A stretch of DNA of 64,000 nt from Oleidesulfovibrio sp047973035 (GTDB taxonomy: Bacteria; Desulfobacterota; Desulfovibrionia; Desulfovibrionales; Desulfovibrionaceae): assembly GCF_047973035.1 (NCBI RefSeq), contig NZ_JBKEBF010000039.1, positions 1 through 64,000 of the forward strand, given 5' to 3'. The notes beneath the pieces are model-generated. The model made no database searches. It was given only the letters and a program-made list of their open reading frames with translations, and was not told the DNA's origin. The first letter of the stretch is position 1; the number at the start of each line of letters is the position of its first letter. Positions 44,753 through 52,835 of the stretch are shown one piece after another. A program made the position numbers and the translations under genes.

Positions 44753-46660
44753 CTAGCCCGCCAGAATCATGGGGACGGCGGGGATGTATGTGGTAATCAG
44801 AAGTACGATCAGCATGATGGCGATCAGCGGCAGTACCACTTTGGACAGTTGTTCGATTTTGGCATTTGCTACTCCGCTTGCCACGAAGAGGTTGACGCCT
44901 ACGGGGGGAGTCACGAAGCCGATGGCAAGGTTAACGACCATGATGACACCGAAGTGTACGGGGTCTACGCCGACCTTCAGTACGATGGGCAGCAGAATCG
45001 GAGTAAGGATGACAATCGCGGCAAGTGCTTCCATGAAGGTTCCGATGAAGAGAAGCAGAACGTTGATCATCATCAGGATTGCGAATTTGTTTTCAGTCAG
45101 GCTGAGCATGGCGCTTGCAATGGTGGAGGGCACTTCTTCGATGGTCATGATGTTGCCGAAGATAGTAGCCATGGACATGAGTACGATGACCATTGCAGAG
45201 GTTCCTGCCGCTTCAACTACACAGTCGTAGAAGGTGCCGCAGTTGAGCTCGCGGTGGATGAAGCAGCCGACGATGAGGCCGTAGAAGGCTGCCAGCGCAG
45301 CAGCTTCAGTCGGAGTCATGATGCCGCCGTAGATACCGCCCAATACAATGACGGGTACCATGAGAGCCCATTTGGCATCCCATACGGCTTTAGTGAAGGT
45401 TGTGAAGTTTCTTACGCGTTCTTCACCTTTCCAGCCGCGCTTTTTGGAGTACCAGTAGCTGTAGAGCATCAGCGCAAAACCGGTAAGCAGGCCGGGAACG
45501 ATGCCGCCCATGAAAAGCTTGCCAATGGAAGCCTGAGCAGAGACGCCATACACGACAAACGGGTTGCTGGGGGGAATCATTACGCCGATGGCGCCGGCGG
45601 CAGCGACAATGGAGGCAGAGAAGTATTTGCAATAGCCACGCTCTACCATTGCAGGAATGGTAAGCGAGCCGATAGCTGCAACCGTTGCAGGGCCAGAGCC
45701 GCTGATTGCGGCAAAAAACATACAGGTGCCGATGGTTGCCAGGGCCATGCCGCCGGGAAGGGCGCCAAGCATTTCGTCAGCCAGATTAAGCAGGCGACGG
45801 GAAAGACCGCCTGCACCCATGAAGACACCCGCTGCGATGAAGAACGGAATTGCCATAATAGGGAAGCTGTCGATGGAAGTGAATGCAACCTGAGCAACGT
45901 AATCGATAGGCAGACTTTCTGCTGCAATGATCGTAGCCAGTGCGGCAAGGCCAAGGCCGATTGCGATGGGTACGCCGACAATGAGGAGCAGCAGGAAGTA
46001 GCCGAAAAGAACAGGCAGCGGATCGATGTAATCAGTAATGAACAGAGGTGCCGCCAGAGCTATGCAGACTGCGAATCCGATGACAGAGTCCAGTAATCCG
46101 CATTCTCGCACCTGACGGGCCAGATCCTGTATCAGGCGGATACTCATCAGGCCGAAGCTGATGGGAAGCACGAGATACGGAATGTAGTAGGGAATCTGTA
46201 GTGCAGGAGAAGTCTGGGGGAACGTCAGCTGCATACTGATAAGATCCATTGATTGCCAGAGAACAGTTGTGGCAAGTGCCATGAAGCATACATCCACAAC
46301 TACCCAAGAAATATTCTGGAACCGGACAGGCAGACGGTCATAGATGATGTCTACTCGGATGCTTGAGCGGTTTTTAATGGCAACAGGGACAGCCAGATAG
46401 GAAATCCAGATGAAGATAAAGCGGGCCATTTCTTCGGTCCAGACAGCGGCAGATGCACCTTCATGCAGGTATACGCCGATATAGCGGTACAAGGTCTGGA
46501 AAGTAATGATGAAGATGATGGCCAGCATGCCGAGAACAAGGAACGGCTTTTCAAAGTTGGCATCAAGCCAGCCGAGGATTCCCGGGCGGGTATCAATGCT
46601 ACCCCCGCCGCACTCACCCTGTGCGTTCATGATGGCTGCTGTTACGTTGGAATCTGACAT
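44753..46660 (-). CDS. Fused TRAP transporter membrane protein (QM), probable isethionate
   Basis: 635 residues: an N-terminal DctQ domain (about 30-190, WTEEMARFIFIWISYLAVP) joined to a DctM domain (about 205-635, SGSGPATVAAIG, GVMIPPSNPFVVYG, GVDPVHFGVIMVVNLAIGFVTPPVG). About 16 membrane spans. The same fused design is known for the isethionate transporter IseQM of Oleidesulfovibrio, and the gene sits between its binding protein and islA, so isethionate is the likely substrate. In contrast the taurine cluster of this window has separate Q and M genes. Start preceded by AGAGGTCATA. Confidence 0.9.
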   Translation of the reverse strand: MSDSNVTAAIMNAQGECGGGSIDTRPGILGWLDANFEKPFLVLGMLAIIFIITFQTLYRYIGVYLHEGASAAVWTEEMARFIFIWISYLAVPVAIKNRSSIRVDIIYDRLPVRFQNISWVVVDVCFMALATTVLWQSMDLISMQLTFPQTSPALQIPYYIPYLVLPISFGLMSIRLIQDLARQVRECGLLDSVIGFAVCIALAAPLFITDYIDPLPVLFGYFLLLLIVGVPIAIGLGLAALATIIAAESLPIDYVAQVAFTSIDSFPIMAIPFFIAAGVFMGAGGLSRRLLNLADEMLGALPGGMALATIGTCMFFAAISGSGPATVAAIGSLTIPAMVERGYCKYFSASIVAAAGAIGVMIPPSNPFVVYGVSAQASIGKLFMGGIVPGLLTGFALMLYSYWYSKKRGWKGEERVRNFTTFTKAVWDAKWALMVPVIVLGGIYGGIMTPTEAAALAAFYGLIVGCFIHRELNCGTFYDCVVEAAGTSAMVIVLMSMATIFGNIMTIEEVPSTIASAMLSLTENKFAILMMINVLLLFIGTFMEALAAIVILTPILLPIVLKVGVDPVHFGVIMVVNLAIGFVTPPVGVNLFVASGVANAKIEQLSKVVLPLIAIMLIVLLITTYIPAVPMILAG

Positions 46661-46698
46661 TATGACCTCTTGATAGCGTTGTCGGAAATCATGGTTGC

Positions 46699-46728
46699 GG
46701 TACGGGCCGCGGGCAGGCAGCCCGTACC
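46699..46728 (-). other. Hairpin between TRAP binding-protein and membrane genes
   Basis: GGTACGGGC/GCCCGTACC stem; no T tract. Such a stem after a binding-protein gene typically protects the upstream message and gives excess binding protein. Confidence 0.55.
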
Positions 46729-46738
46729 GGAAGATAGC

Positions 46739-47749
46739 TTACTGTTGGGTTTCCTGAACCAGCTGGATAAGATCAGCGGGAATAACGTCACGATATTTGT
46801 CCCAAACAGGACGGGTGAGTTTGACAAGCTTGGCACGCTCTTCGTCGCTCAGTTTGGTAATTGTGATACCCTGAGCGATGAAAGCTTCTTCTGCTTTCTT
46901 TTCGAGGTCGTTAGTGATGGCGCGCTGGTAGGCGAGAGCTTCCTTGCCGGATTCAACAAGAATATGCTGTACGTCTGCGGGCAGGCTGTCAAAGCGCGCT
47001 TTGTTCATCATCAGCAGGTGCATGCTGTAGTTGTGGGCAGAATCAATGGCATACTTCAGAACTTCTGTATGCTTGGCATCGTTAAGCAGCGAAAAAGTGT
47101 TGCCTTCACCGTCAACTGTGCCCTGCTGAAGCGCAGTGTAGGTTTCGCCCCAAGAGATAGGGGTTGGAGCCATGTTCAGAGCTGCTGCAACAGCAACTTC
47201 GATGGGAGAGTCTGTGGTGCGGACTTTCAGGTTCTGCAGATCAGCAGCGCTGGCGATAGGCTTTTTGGTAGTAACAAAGTTACGGTAGCCGTATTCACTG
47301 TACATGATGGGCTTAAGGCCGATGGAGGCAGCCATGGCGTCCAGTCTTTTGCCCAGTTCACCTTCATCAAGAGCCTTGTAGAGCTTTTCCTGATGCTCGG
47401 GGGTAGTGATGTAAGGCAGGTCAAATACCATCCATTCTTTTGCAAAGTTCGCCATGTTGGGCGAAGAGCTGGATGCCATTTCCAGAGTGCCGCGTTGTGC
47501 AGCTTCCATGGTTACACGGTCGCTACCCAGCATGGTATTGCCGAAAATCTGAATACGTACGCGACCGTCACTTTTTTCGTGAACAAGTTCTTTAAATTTT
47601 TCGTAACCGAGAGTTACGTTGTTGCCCGGTGCCATGGGGTGCGCAAGGCGAAGAGTGATACGTTTGGCCGCTTCGGCATACGATCCGGCGGCAAGAGTCA
47701 CTAAGCACGCCAGTGCGGTAATCGCTCCGGCCTTCAGAAAATTTCTCAT
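46739..47749 (-). CDS. TRAP transporter solute-binding protein, probable isethionate
   Basis: 336 residues. Signal peptide MRNFLKAGAITALACLV..AEA, then a DctP-family periplasmic domain (LRLAHPMAPGNNVTLGYEKF; SWGETYTALQQGTVDGEGN). Delivers substrate to the fused QM protein. First gene of the isl operon; start at ATG 47749 with AAGGAAAG upstream, since the longer frame has no ribosome site and would run through the sigma-54 promoter. Isethionate specificity is inferred from the operon (IseP-like). Confidence 0.88.
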   Translation of the reverse strand: MRNFLKAGAITALACLVTLAAGSYAEAAKRITLRLAHPMAPGNNVTLGYEKFKELVHEKSDGRVRIQIFGNTMLGSDRVTMEAAQRGTLEMASSSSPNMANFAKEWMVFDLPYITTPEHQEKLYKALDEGELGKRLDAMAASIGLKPIMYSEYGYRNFVTTKKPIASAADLQNLKVRTTDSPIEVAVAAALNMAPTPISWGETYTALQQGTVDGEGNTFSLLNDAKHTEVLKYAIDSAHNYSMHLLMMNKARFDSLPADVQHILVESGKEALAYQRAITNDLEKKAEEAFIAQGITITKLSDEERAKLVKLTRPVWDKYRDVIPADLIQLVQETQQ

Positions 47750-47813
47750 GGTCTTTCCTTGGTCTTGAGGGTTCATCCCGAGTATAGATTGCAGTAGCCT
47801 TTGTCCCCATAAA

Positions 47814-47828
47814 GCACGGAGCGTGCCA
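47814..47828 (-). promoter_or_regulatory. Sigma-54 promoter of the isethionate operon
   Basis: Minus-strand TGGCACGCTCCGTGC fits TGGCACG-N4-TTGC with the 10-nt GG to GC spacing. Predicted transcription start near 47802, about 53 nt before the binding-protein ATG. Confidence 0.78.
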
Positions 47829-47924
47829 ACTTTGTAGAACTGGCTTGGAGATTGATAAAAACTGCACAAGCGACATCGCGAGTGAGAGCGTTGAGGGGAA
47901 GCGAGGAAGAGCGACAGGAAGGGA

Positions 47925-47944
47925 ATGTTCCATAGTTGAAACAT
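47925..47944. promoter_or_regulatory. Palindrome A of the isethionate enhancer set
   Basis: ATGTTCCA-TAGT-TGAAACAT, an 8-4-8 inverted repeat centred about 132 bp upstream of the predicted operon transcription start. Same family as sites B and C. Confidence 0.65.
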
Positions 47945-47990
47945 TTGTTTTTTTATATTTCTTTTCAGCATGTTGCGTTGGTGGTAAAAT

Positions 47991-48010
47991 ATGTTTCAAA
48001 AATGTAACAT
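47991..48010. promoter_or_regulatory. Palindrome B of the isethionate enhancer set
   Basis: ATGTTTCA-AAAA-TGTAACAT, 8-4-8, centred 66 bp beyond site A and about 198 bp upstream of the predicted operon transcription start. Confidence 0.65.
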
Positions 48011-48409
48011 GCTGCAGAGAGGTGGCAATCTGTGCGCAGAATATTGTGACAGGTGTTTATTAGGTTGTGCTGCTTGTGCTTTTGGGGGGGGCGCTTCTCA
48101 CAGGTCGAAGATTGAGAAGATGAGCTTTCCCGCATATCTTTTTACCCACCATTGTTGTTGCGGCAGTAGGTTATGGTGGAAGGGGTCGGCTTGCACAGAT
48201 GGGGGAGGGGGAGTGCTTTGTATTATATTTTGCCAGTTACCTTTAACCTGTGGTTGTTTGGATGTGCTTACTGACTTTGTGAAAAATGCAGCAAACTAGG
48301 CGCCGCACTTGGTCTGCCTGTAACATAGTGAGTGATATTGAGTGTAAGACCGTACTTAAAAGCGGCCTATGCTTGTTTCTTCGTAATGTTTACTATGGGG
48401 CTAGGTAGC

Positions 48410-48429
48410 GTGTTACAACTTTGAAACAT
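48410..48429. promoter_or_regulatory. Palindrome C of the isethionate enhancer set
   Basis: GTGTTACA-ACTT-TGAAACAT, 8-4-8. In its arms it differs from the reverse complement of site B at one base. Centred about 206 bp upstream of the predicted start of the amidohydrolase transcript. Confidence 0.65.
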
Positions 48430-48599
48430 GTCTTGAGAAGTCTTTTGTTCTGCTGATGAAAATATTCACAAGGCGCGGTATGCGAGCAGGGCGTGTAGAG
48501 CATGCCCATCATTAAATGCTATAGTCAGACTAAGGCTATTGTGAGAGGAAAGAGGCGAATTGCTCGTCTGTAGATCGGAAGTCAGTTGCCATGGATATA

Positions 48600-48614
48600 A
48601 GGCACGCTTCTTGC
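48600..48614 (+). promoter_or_regulatory. Sigma-54 promoter of the amidohydrolase gene
   Basis: AGGCACGCTTCTTGC matches the consensus except for the first base, with GG and GC 10 nt apart. Predicted transcription start near 48626, about 25 nt before ATG 48651. Confidence 0.7.
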
Positions 48615-48650
48615 CTTAAGGGAAATACCTTTTATCGCAAGGAGTGAATA

Positions 48651-49481
48651 ATGAAGGTGATTGATTTTCGTTTCCGTCCTAATACCCCTGAGATTATTAA
48701 CGGCATTGCGGGCAGCAACATGTTCAAGGCTGCCTGTAAAGCTATAGGTTTTGATGCCCGTAAGCCCCAGCCTCTGGAAGAAATTGTTGCAGATCTTGAA
48801 GCTCGTGGTGTTGAACTGAGCGTGATTTCCGGTCGTGATTGTGAAACAACGTACGGCTCGCCCGCGAATAACGCCAGCGTTCTTGAGTTTTGCATGGCTT
48901 ATCCTGACCACTTCATCGGCTTTTGGGGTGTAGACCCGCATAAAGGGATGGCGGCTGTTCGTGAACTTCGCCACTCTGTGGAAGAGTTGGGCATGCGAGG
49001 CGCATCCATAGACCCTTACCTTGCCCATATCCGTCCTAATGAAGCACGCTACTATCCAATCTATGCTGCGTGCTGCGACCTTAATATTCCGGTTTTCGTC
49101 ACAACAGCTCCTCCGCCTCAGGTTGCAGGTGCTGTGATGGATTACACCGACCCTCGTTATATTGATATTGTCGCACGCGATTTTCCTGAATTAAAAATTG
49201 TTATGAGCCACGGCGGATATCCTTTTGTGAATGAAGCGATTTTTACCTGCTTGCGCAATGCAAACGTATATATGGACTGTTCTGAATATGAGCAGGCCCC
49301 CATGGCAGAAGCTTACATTCAAGCTATGAACACATTGATTACGGACAAGGTTGTTTTTGCAAGCGCTCACCCGTTTATAGAACAGGCAGATGCTCTTGAA
49401 GTGTATGCCAAGATGCCGTTATCTGCAGAGGCTCGGGAAAAGATTATGTACTCTAATGCGCGTAAAGTGTTGGGCCTGTAA
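48651..49481 (+). CDS. Amidohydrolase-family (ACMSD-like) protein, likely isethionate-regulated
   Basis: 276 residues, amidohydrolase_2 (ACMSD-like TIM barrel) family: N-terminal DFRFRP replaces the usual metal-binding HxH, a later His lies in IVMSHGGYPFVNE, and FASAHPF lies near the C-terminus where the family has a metal Asp. The missing HxH suggests an altered or absent metal site, so substrate and even hydrolase activity are uncertain. Cytoplasmic, no signal peptide. It is divergent from the isethionate operon, has its own sigma-54 promoter and shares an operator family with that operon. Start preceded by CAAGGAGTGA. No role in sulfonate use is known to me for this family. Confidence 0.8.
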   Translation: MKVIDFRFRPNTPEIINGIAGSNMFKAACKAIGFDARKPQPLEEIVADLEARGVELSVISGRDCETTYGSPANNASVLEFCMAYPDHFIGFWGVDPHKGMAAVRELRHSVEELGMRGASIDPYLAHIRPNEARYYPIYAACCDLNIPVFVTTAPPPQVAGAVMDYTDPRYIDIVARDFPELKIVMSHGGYPFVNEAIFTCLRNANVYMDCSEYEQAPMAEAYIQAMNTLITDKVVFASAHPFIEQADALEVYAKMPLSAEAREKIMYSNARKVLGL

Positions 49482-49509
49482 TTAGGTCTTGCCGCATCAC
49501 GTAGCTTAT

Positions 49510-49541
49510 AGGGAGGATTGCTGTTGCTTTCCTCCCTTTTT
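49510..49541 (+). terminator. Terminator of the amidohydrolase gene
   Basis: AGGGAGGA/TCCTCCCT stem followed by TTTTTATT, 30 bp after the stop. Confidence 0.8.
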
Positions 49542-49665
49542 ATTGGGGCGAACTGTGGGCGGTTGAAAAAGTAAAAACCGATTGATTAGTTAAGATAAAA
49601 AATGATTTTTAAAGACAATGCTCTCTTTTTTTGTATGATAGCAGCATGACCCTGGAGGGATTTTA

Positions 49666-50490
49666 ATGCTCAGGCTCATCTGGATTGTATTTTGCCTGCT
49701 GCTGTCTGCACTGATGCCGCTCGCCGAATGTCCGGCAGAGGCCGTTGCAGATGAGGCCGCGGCAGAGGGCCGCCTGTTGCGCAAGAGTATTGTAGTTCCT
49801 GTTGACGACTGGGTGCCGTATCGCTTTGTTTCCGACGGAACAATGTCCGGTGTTGATTTCGACTTGTGGGCCGAGCTTGGAGAGCGTCTTTCTTTTGAGG
49901 TGGAATTTCAGCATACCCCTTGGAACCGGAGCCTTGCGCAGATGAGGCAGGGCAGGGGGGATGCGATGAGCGGACTGGCCCGTACATCAGAACAGGAAAA
50001 ATATATTTATTATGTCGAACCTCCGTACTCTTCCTGTTCAACCGTATTTTATACTAAAAAGGGCAACGGGGCGCAGATTAAAGCATATTCAGACCTGATG
50101 GGTAAGCAGGTTGGTTTTGTTCTGGGGTCTGCTTACTACCCCTTATTCGACTCTGACGGTTCGCTCAATAAGATTGGTGTTGCAACAGAGGAGCAACTAT
50201 TAAAGATGATGCTTGCCGGACGTGTAGATGTGATGATCGGAACTGACTGTCAGGTCGATTACGAGTTGATCAAGCAAGGATTTTCAAAAGAATTGGAAAA
50301 GACAGCTTTCAACCCCGGTAATCGGGTTGATTTGTATCTGGGCATTTCCCGTTTTTCCAAAATGTACCGCGCTATCCCTACGTTTGAAAACGTGATGCGC
50401 GAAATGCAGGCCGATGGAACGCTGCAGCGAATTAATGATAAGTACTTTCTAAAGGTTGAAGTAGACAATAATCGTGAAGTGATCGAGTGA
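49666..50490 (+). CDS. Periplasmic amino-acid-type solute-binding protein
   Basis: 274 residues. Signal peptide (MLRLIWIVFCLLLSALMPLAECPAEA), then an SBP_bac_3 domain (DWVPYRFVSDGTMSGVDFDLW; MSGLARTSEQEKYIYYVEPPY). No ABC permease or ATPase genes are adjacent, so it may serve as a sensory or orphan binding protein; many such single genes occur in Desulfovibrionaceae. GGAGGG precedes the ATG. Substrate unknown. Confidence 0.83.
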   Translation: MLRLIWIVFCLLLSALMPLAECPAEAVADEAAAEGRLLRKSIVVPVDDWVPYRFVSDGTMSGVDFDLWAELGERLSFEVEFQHTPWNRSLAQMRQGRGDAMSGLARTSEQEKYIYYVEPPYSSCSTVFYTKKGNGAQIKAYSDLMGKQVGFVLGSAYYPLFDSDGSLNKIGVATEEQLLKMMLAGRVDVMIGTDCQVDYELIKQGFSKELEKTAFNPGNRVDLYLGISRFSKMYRAIPTFENVMREMQADGTLQRINDKYFLKVEVDNNREVIE

Positions 50491-50750
50491 GTAATCTGCA
50501 TGTTATATAATGTAGATAACAGCAGCCACGACTACGACATCAACCTGACCCAGACCTGCTACGGTTGGACATTGTAAGTTAGAATTTGGCTTCGATGCTT
50601 GTTTTAAGTCTTGTGCGTGTCTGGGCTGATAATGCGGAAACTAGAAATTGTGTCAGATTATACTGTTTGACATCGCAACTATTCAGGGATGTCAGAAGGG
50701 CTCGGTCAGAGCCTTTTTAGTTGGCGCTGTTCCTTAAATTATAAAGAGAA
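50491..50750. other. Gap with a possible gene relic
   Basis: A 26-codon frame at 50500-50580 (ATG..TAA, reading HDYDINLTQTCYGWTL at its end) has GC content and codon texture unlike its AT-rich surroundings and could be the tail of a lost gene. No ribosome site. The rest is AT-rich, with a terminator at 50699-50718. Confidence 0.3.
50699..50718 (+). terminator. Hairpin terminator
   Basis: GGCTC/GAGCC stem with TTTTT on the plus strand; probably the end of the upstream binding-protein transcript. Confidence 0.6.
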
Positions 50751-50780
50751 AAAGGGCCATGCCGTATGGCACAACCCTTT
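50751..50780 (-). terminator. Terminator of the tRNA gene
   Basis: AAAGGG/CCCTTT stem with an inner GTGCC/GGCAT pairing and a TTTTTCTC tail on the minus strand, 9 bp beyond the tRNA CCA end. Confidence 0.7.
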
Positions 50781-50788
50781 GTCATCTG

Positions 50789-50865
50789 TGGTCGGGGCGA
50801 CACGATTTGAACGTGCGACCCCCTGCTCCCAAGGCAGGTGCGCTACCAAGCTGCGCTACGCCCCG
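50789..50865 (-). tRNA. tRNA-Pro (anticodon TGG)
   Basis: 77 nt including an encoded CCA. Acceptor CGGGGCG/CGCCCCG, D arm GCGC..GCGC, anticodon stem CCTGC/GCAGG with loop CTTGGGA (anticodon TGG), T arm with GTTCAAATC. Cloverleaf complete, decoding CCA/CCN proline codons. Confidence 0.95.
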
Positions 50866-50900
50866 ATATTGTCGAAGAAGTCTGATAGACCAAAGCCTTC

Positions 50901-51266
50901 TTAGTTGCAAGAAGAAAAATTGTGTCTTTGTTTATTTATTGCCTCTGTTGCCTCTGCAAATACCTTTGTCAAGGCGATAAAGCGACTGCGGACATCAGTG
51001 AGCTTACCTTCAATACAGTCATTTTCCAGCGCTTGCGCGATATTGGACATGCTGGAAGCTCCCACTGTGGCAGAACTTCCTTTTAGCGTGTGCGCAATGT
51101 GTCTGACTTCAATAAAGTCGTCCTGCTCAATAGCAAGTGCGAGTTGTCGCATCTTTTTAGGAGTGTCTTCCAGATACGCATCATAGAGCGTATGTAACAG
51201 TTCGACATCGCCCCCGAGTCTAAGAAGAGTGTCATCCAGATCAAGAATAGGGTGGAGCTCAGGCAT
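50901..51266 (-). CDS. HPt-domain phosphotransfer protein
   Basis: 121 residues, a single HPt four-helix bundle with phospho-acceptor His59 in IAHTLKGSSATVGA. Soluble. Passes phosphate between a hybrid kinase and a response regulator; two hybrid kinases occur in this window, one with its own HPt and one (37178-39073) with REC but no HPt, but no specific partnership can be read from sequence. Lies 29 bp after cobO, so probably the tail of the amrS-cobO operon. Confidence 0.85.
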   Translation of the reverse strand: MPELHPILDLDDTLLRLGGDVELLHTLYDAYLEDTPKKMRQLALAIEQDDFIEVRHIAHTLKGSSATVGASSMSNIAQALENDCIEGKLTDVRSRFIALTKVFAEATEAINKQRHNFSSCN

Positions 51267-51295
51267 CCAGTATCACCTTACACTTGTTTGCTATG

Positions 51296-51799
51296 TTAAT
51301 ACTCAATGCCGGGGGTTGCGGGTCTGCCCTTTTGGTACGCATGCTGAATCTCGGTCATTTCTGTGACAGTATCGGCCTGTTCTCTAAGCCATTCCGGCAG
51401 GCCTCTGCCGGATAAAACAAGATGAGTGTTGGCGCTGGCTGCTTTACCGATGACCGCTTGTAGTTCTTCTTGTGAAATCAGTCCGTAACCTAAAGCATAA
51501 AGAGCTTCATCAAGCACCAATAAATCGAAGTCTTCCATTCGGCTTAAAGCCCAATCTAGCAGGTTGCGGGCAGCTTCGGTATGGAGTTTTCTGTCTTCTT
51601 CTCTCGTAAAAAAGCCAAGGCCGAAAGCGTGGAAATTTTCGTTAAGCAGCTGCTTCAGGATGTGTTGTTCTCCGGCCTGATTATCACGCTTCATAAATTG
51701 CCCGAAGCCAACACGCATGTTTTGGCCAAGAGCTCTTATGGCAACTCCGATGCTTGCTGTTGTTTTCCCTTTGCCGTTTCCTGTATGAATAAGAAGCAT
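51296..51799 (-). CDS. cobO: Cob(I)yrinic acid a,c-diamide adenosyltransferase
   Basis: 167 residues, CobA/CobO/BtuR family (not the PduO type). P-loop GNGKGKTT at residues 7-14 and DLLVLDEALYALGYGL Walker B region. Adds the adenosyl group to reduced corrinoids. Start preceded by AAGGGGAGTCTA. 10 bp after the radical SAM gene, in an operon with no other cobalamin gene. No cobalamin riboswitch was seen upstream. Confidence 0.9.
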   Translation of the reverse strand: MLLIHTGNGKGKTTASIGVAIRALGQNMRVGFGQFMKRDNQAGEQHILKQLLNENFHAFGLGFFTREEDRKLHTEAARNLLDWALSRMEDFDLLVLDEALYALGYGLISQEELQAVIGKAASANTHLVLSGRGLPEWLREQADTVTEMTEIQHAYQKGRPATPGIEY

Positions 51800-51809
51800 T
51801 AGACTCCCC

Positions 51810-52817
51810 TTATTTCCATACTCCTGCGTGTCTTACAGCGCAGGCGGGGCATGTGCCGTCCCCGTTGTATGTAGTTGTAAATCCGATGCGGGAAACTAGC
51901 AACTGACCGCACTTGTAGCAGTAGGTATTCTCAGCCTTGTGGCCGGGAATGTTGCCGGAATACACGTAGCGCACCCCGTATTTGCTACCGGCTTCCAAAG
52001 CTCGTTCAATTGAAGATATAGGAGTTGGAGGGGCTTTGAGTAGTTTGAACGTAGGATGAAAACGAGAAACATGCCACGGAACGTCTTTGCCCAGCTCGTC
52101 ATGTATAAAGTTGGCGATTGCTTCCAGTTCACTTTTGCTATCGTTATATCCCGGAATCAGCAAGGTAGTGATTTCAATCCACCAGCCGAATTTTCTGGCC
52201 TTTTTGATTGTATTTAAAACAGGCTTAAGCCGTGCGCCACAGATGTTTTGATAAAAAGCGTCCGAAAATGATTTCAGGTCAAAGTTTGCAGCGTGAATTA
52301 TCTCTTTGAGAAGGGATAAGGCTTGAGGGCTTTGAAACGCGTTGGAGACTAAAATGTTTTTTAGCCCGTGCTCACAAGCTTGTTCCGCTGTCTGGCTGGC
52401 AAGCTCGGCAAAAATTGTTGGCTCTGAATACGTATATGAAATACTTTTTGTTCCTGCTCTAAGCGCGTGCCTGATCAGCTCTTCTGGGGAAACCGTTGTC
52501 CCCAGAACGAATCCAGAATCAGGTAGAGGCTGGGACAGTTGGAAGTTCTGACAGAACAAGCAGCTAAAATTACATCCTTGTGTACCGAAGGATAACGTTT
52601 CTGTGCCGGGCAAAAAGTGAAATAGCGGCTTCTTTTCAACAGGGTCAATATTAAGAGCAGCTATCGTATCTGCTACAAGAGTGTATAGCTCACCTTGCCA
52701 GTTCATACGGACATGGCACTTGCCTGTCTCGCCATCGGCAATGTTGCAAAAGTGAGCGCACAATACACATTGTACGTGATTATCCGGTCTTGATTTCCAC
52801 AAAATAGCAGGGCGCAT
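51810..52817 (-). CDS. amrS: AmrS-like radical SAM protein (AmmeMemoRadiSam system)
   Basis: 335 residues. N-terminal Cys set (C17, C20, C24, C34), radical SAM motif CNFSCLFC (C82, C86, C89), and a C-terminal Cys-rich tail (CYKCG..CPAC). This layout, with the conserved FHFLPGT..FGTQGCNF context, is that of the AMMECR1/Memo-linked radical SAM family, distantly related to pyruvate formate-lyase activases. Exact reaction unknown. AMMECR1 and Memo genes are not adjacent here. AGGAACAGAC precedes the start. Confidence 0.82.
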   Translation of the reverse strand: MRPAILWKSRPDNHVQCVLCAHFCNIADGETGKCHVRMNWQGELYTLVADTIAALNIDPVEKKPLFHFLPGTETLSFGTQGCNFSCLFCQNFQLSQPLPDSGFVLGTTVSPEELIRHALRAGTKSISYTYSEPTIFAELASQTAEQACEHGLKNILVSNAFQSPQALSLLKEIIHAANFDLKSFSDAFYQNICGARLKPVLNTIKKARKFGWWIEITTLLIPGYNDSKSELEAIANFIHDELGKDVPWHVSRFHPTFKLLKAPPTPISSIERALEAGSKYGVRYVYSGNIPGHKAENTYCYKCGQLLVSRIGFTTTYNGDGTCPACAVRHAGVWK

Positions 52818-52835
52818 GTCTGTTCCTAAAGAAAG

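Larger units (their letters stand above)
47750..48650. other. Divergent regulatory region of the isethionate locus
   Basis: 900 bp without a supportable gene. Contains two divergent sigma-54 promoters (47814-47828 minus, 48600-48614 plus) and three related 8-4-8 palindromes. The central part (48050-48400) shows nothing recognisable. Confidence 0.7.

Noticed and set aside
48021..48037. TGGCAATCTGTGCGC as another sigma-54 promoter on the plus strand
   Set aside because: The spacing fits but the -24 and -12 boxes are poor, and the nearest plus-strand gene is 600 bp away with its own better promoter.
47991..48299. 102-codon frame in the isethionate regulatory region
   Set aside because: Starts inside palindrome B, low-complexity and Cys-rich at random, no ribosome site.
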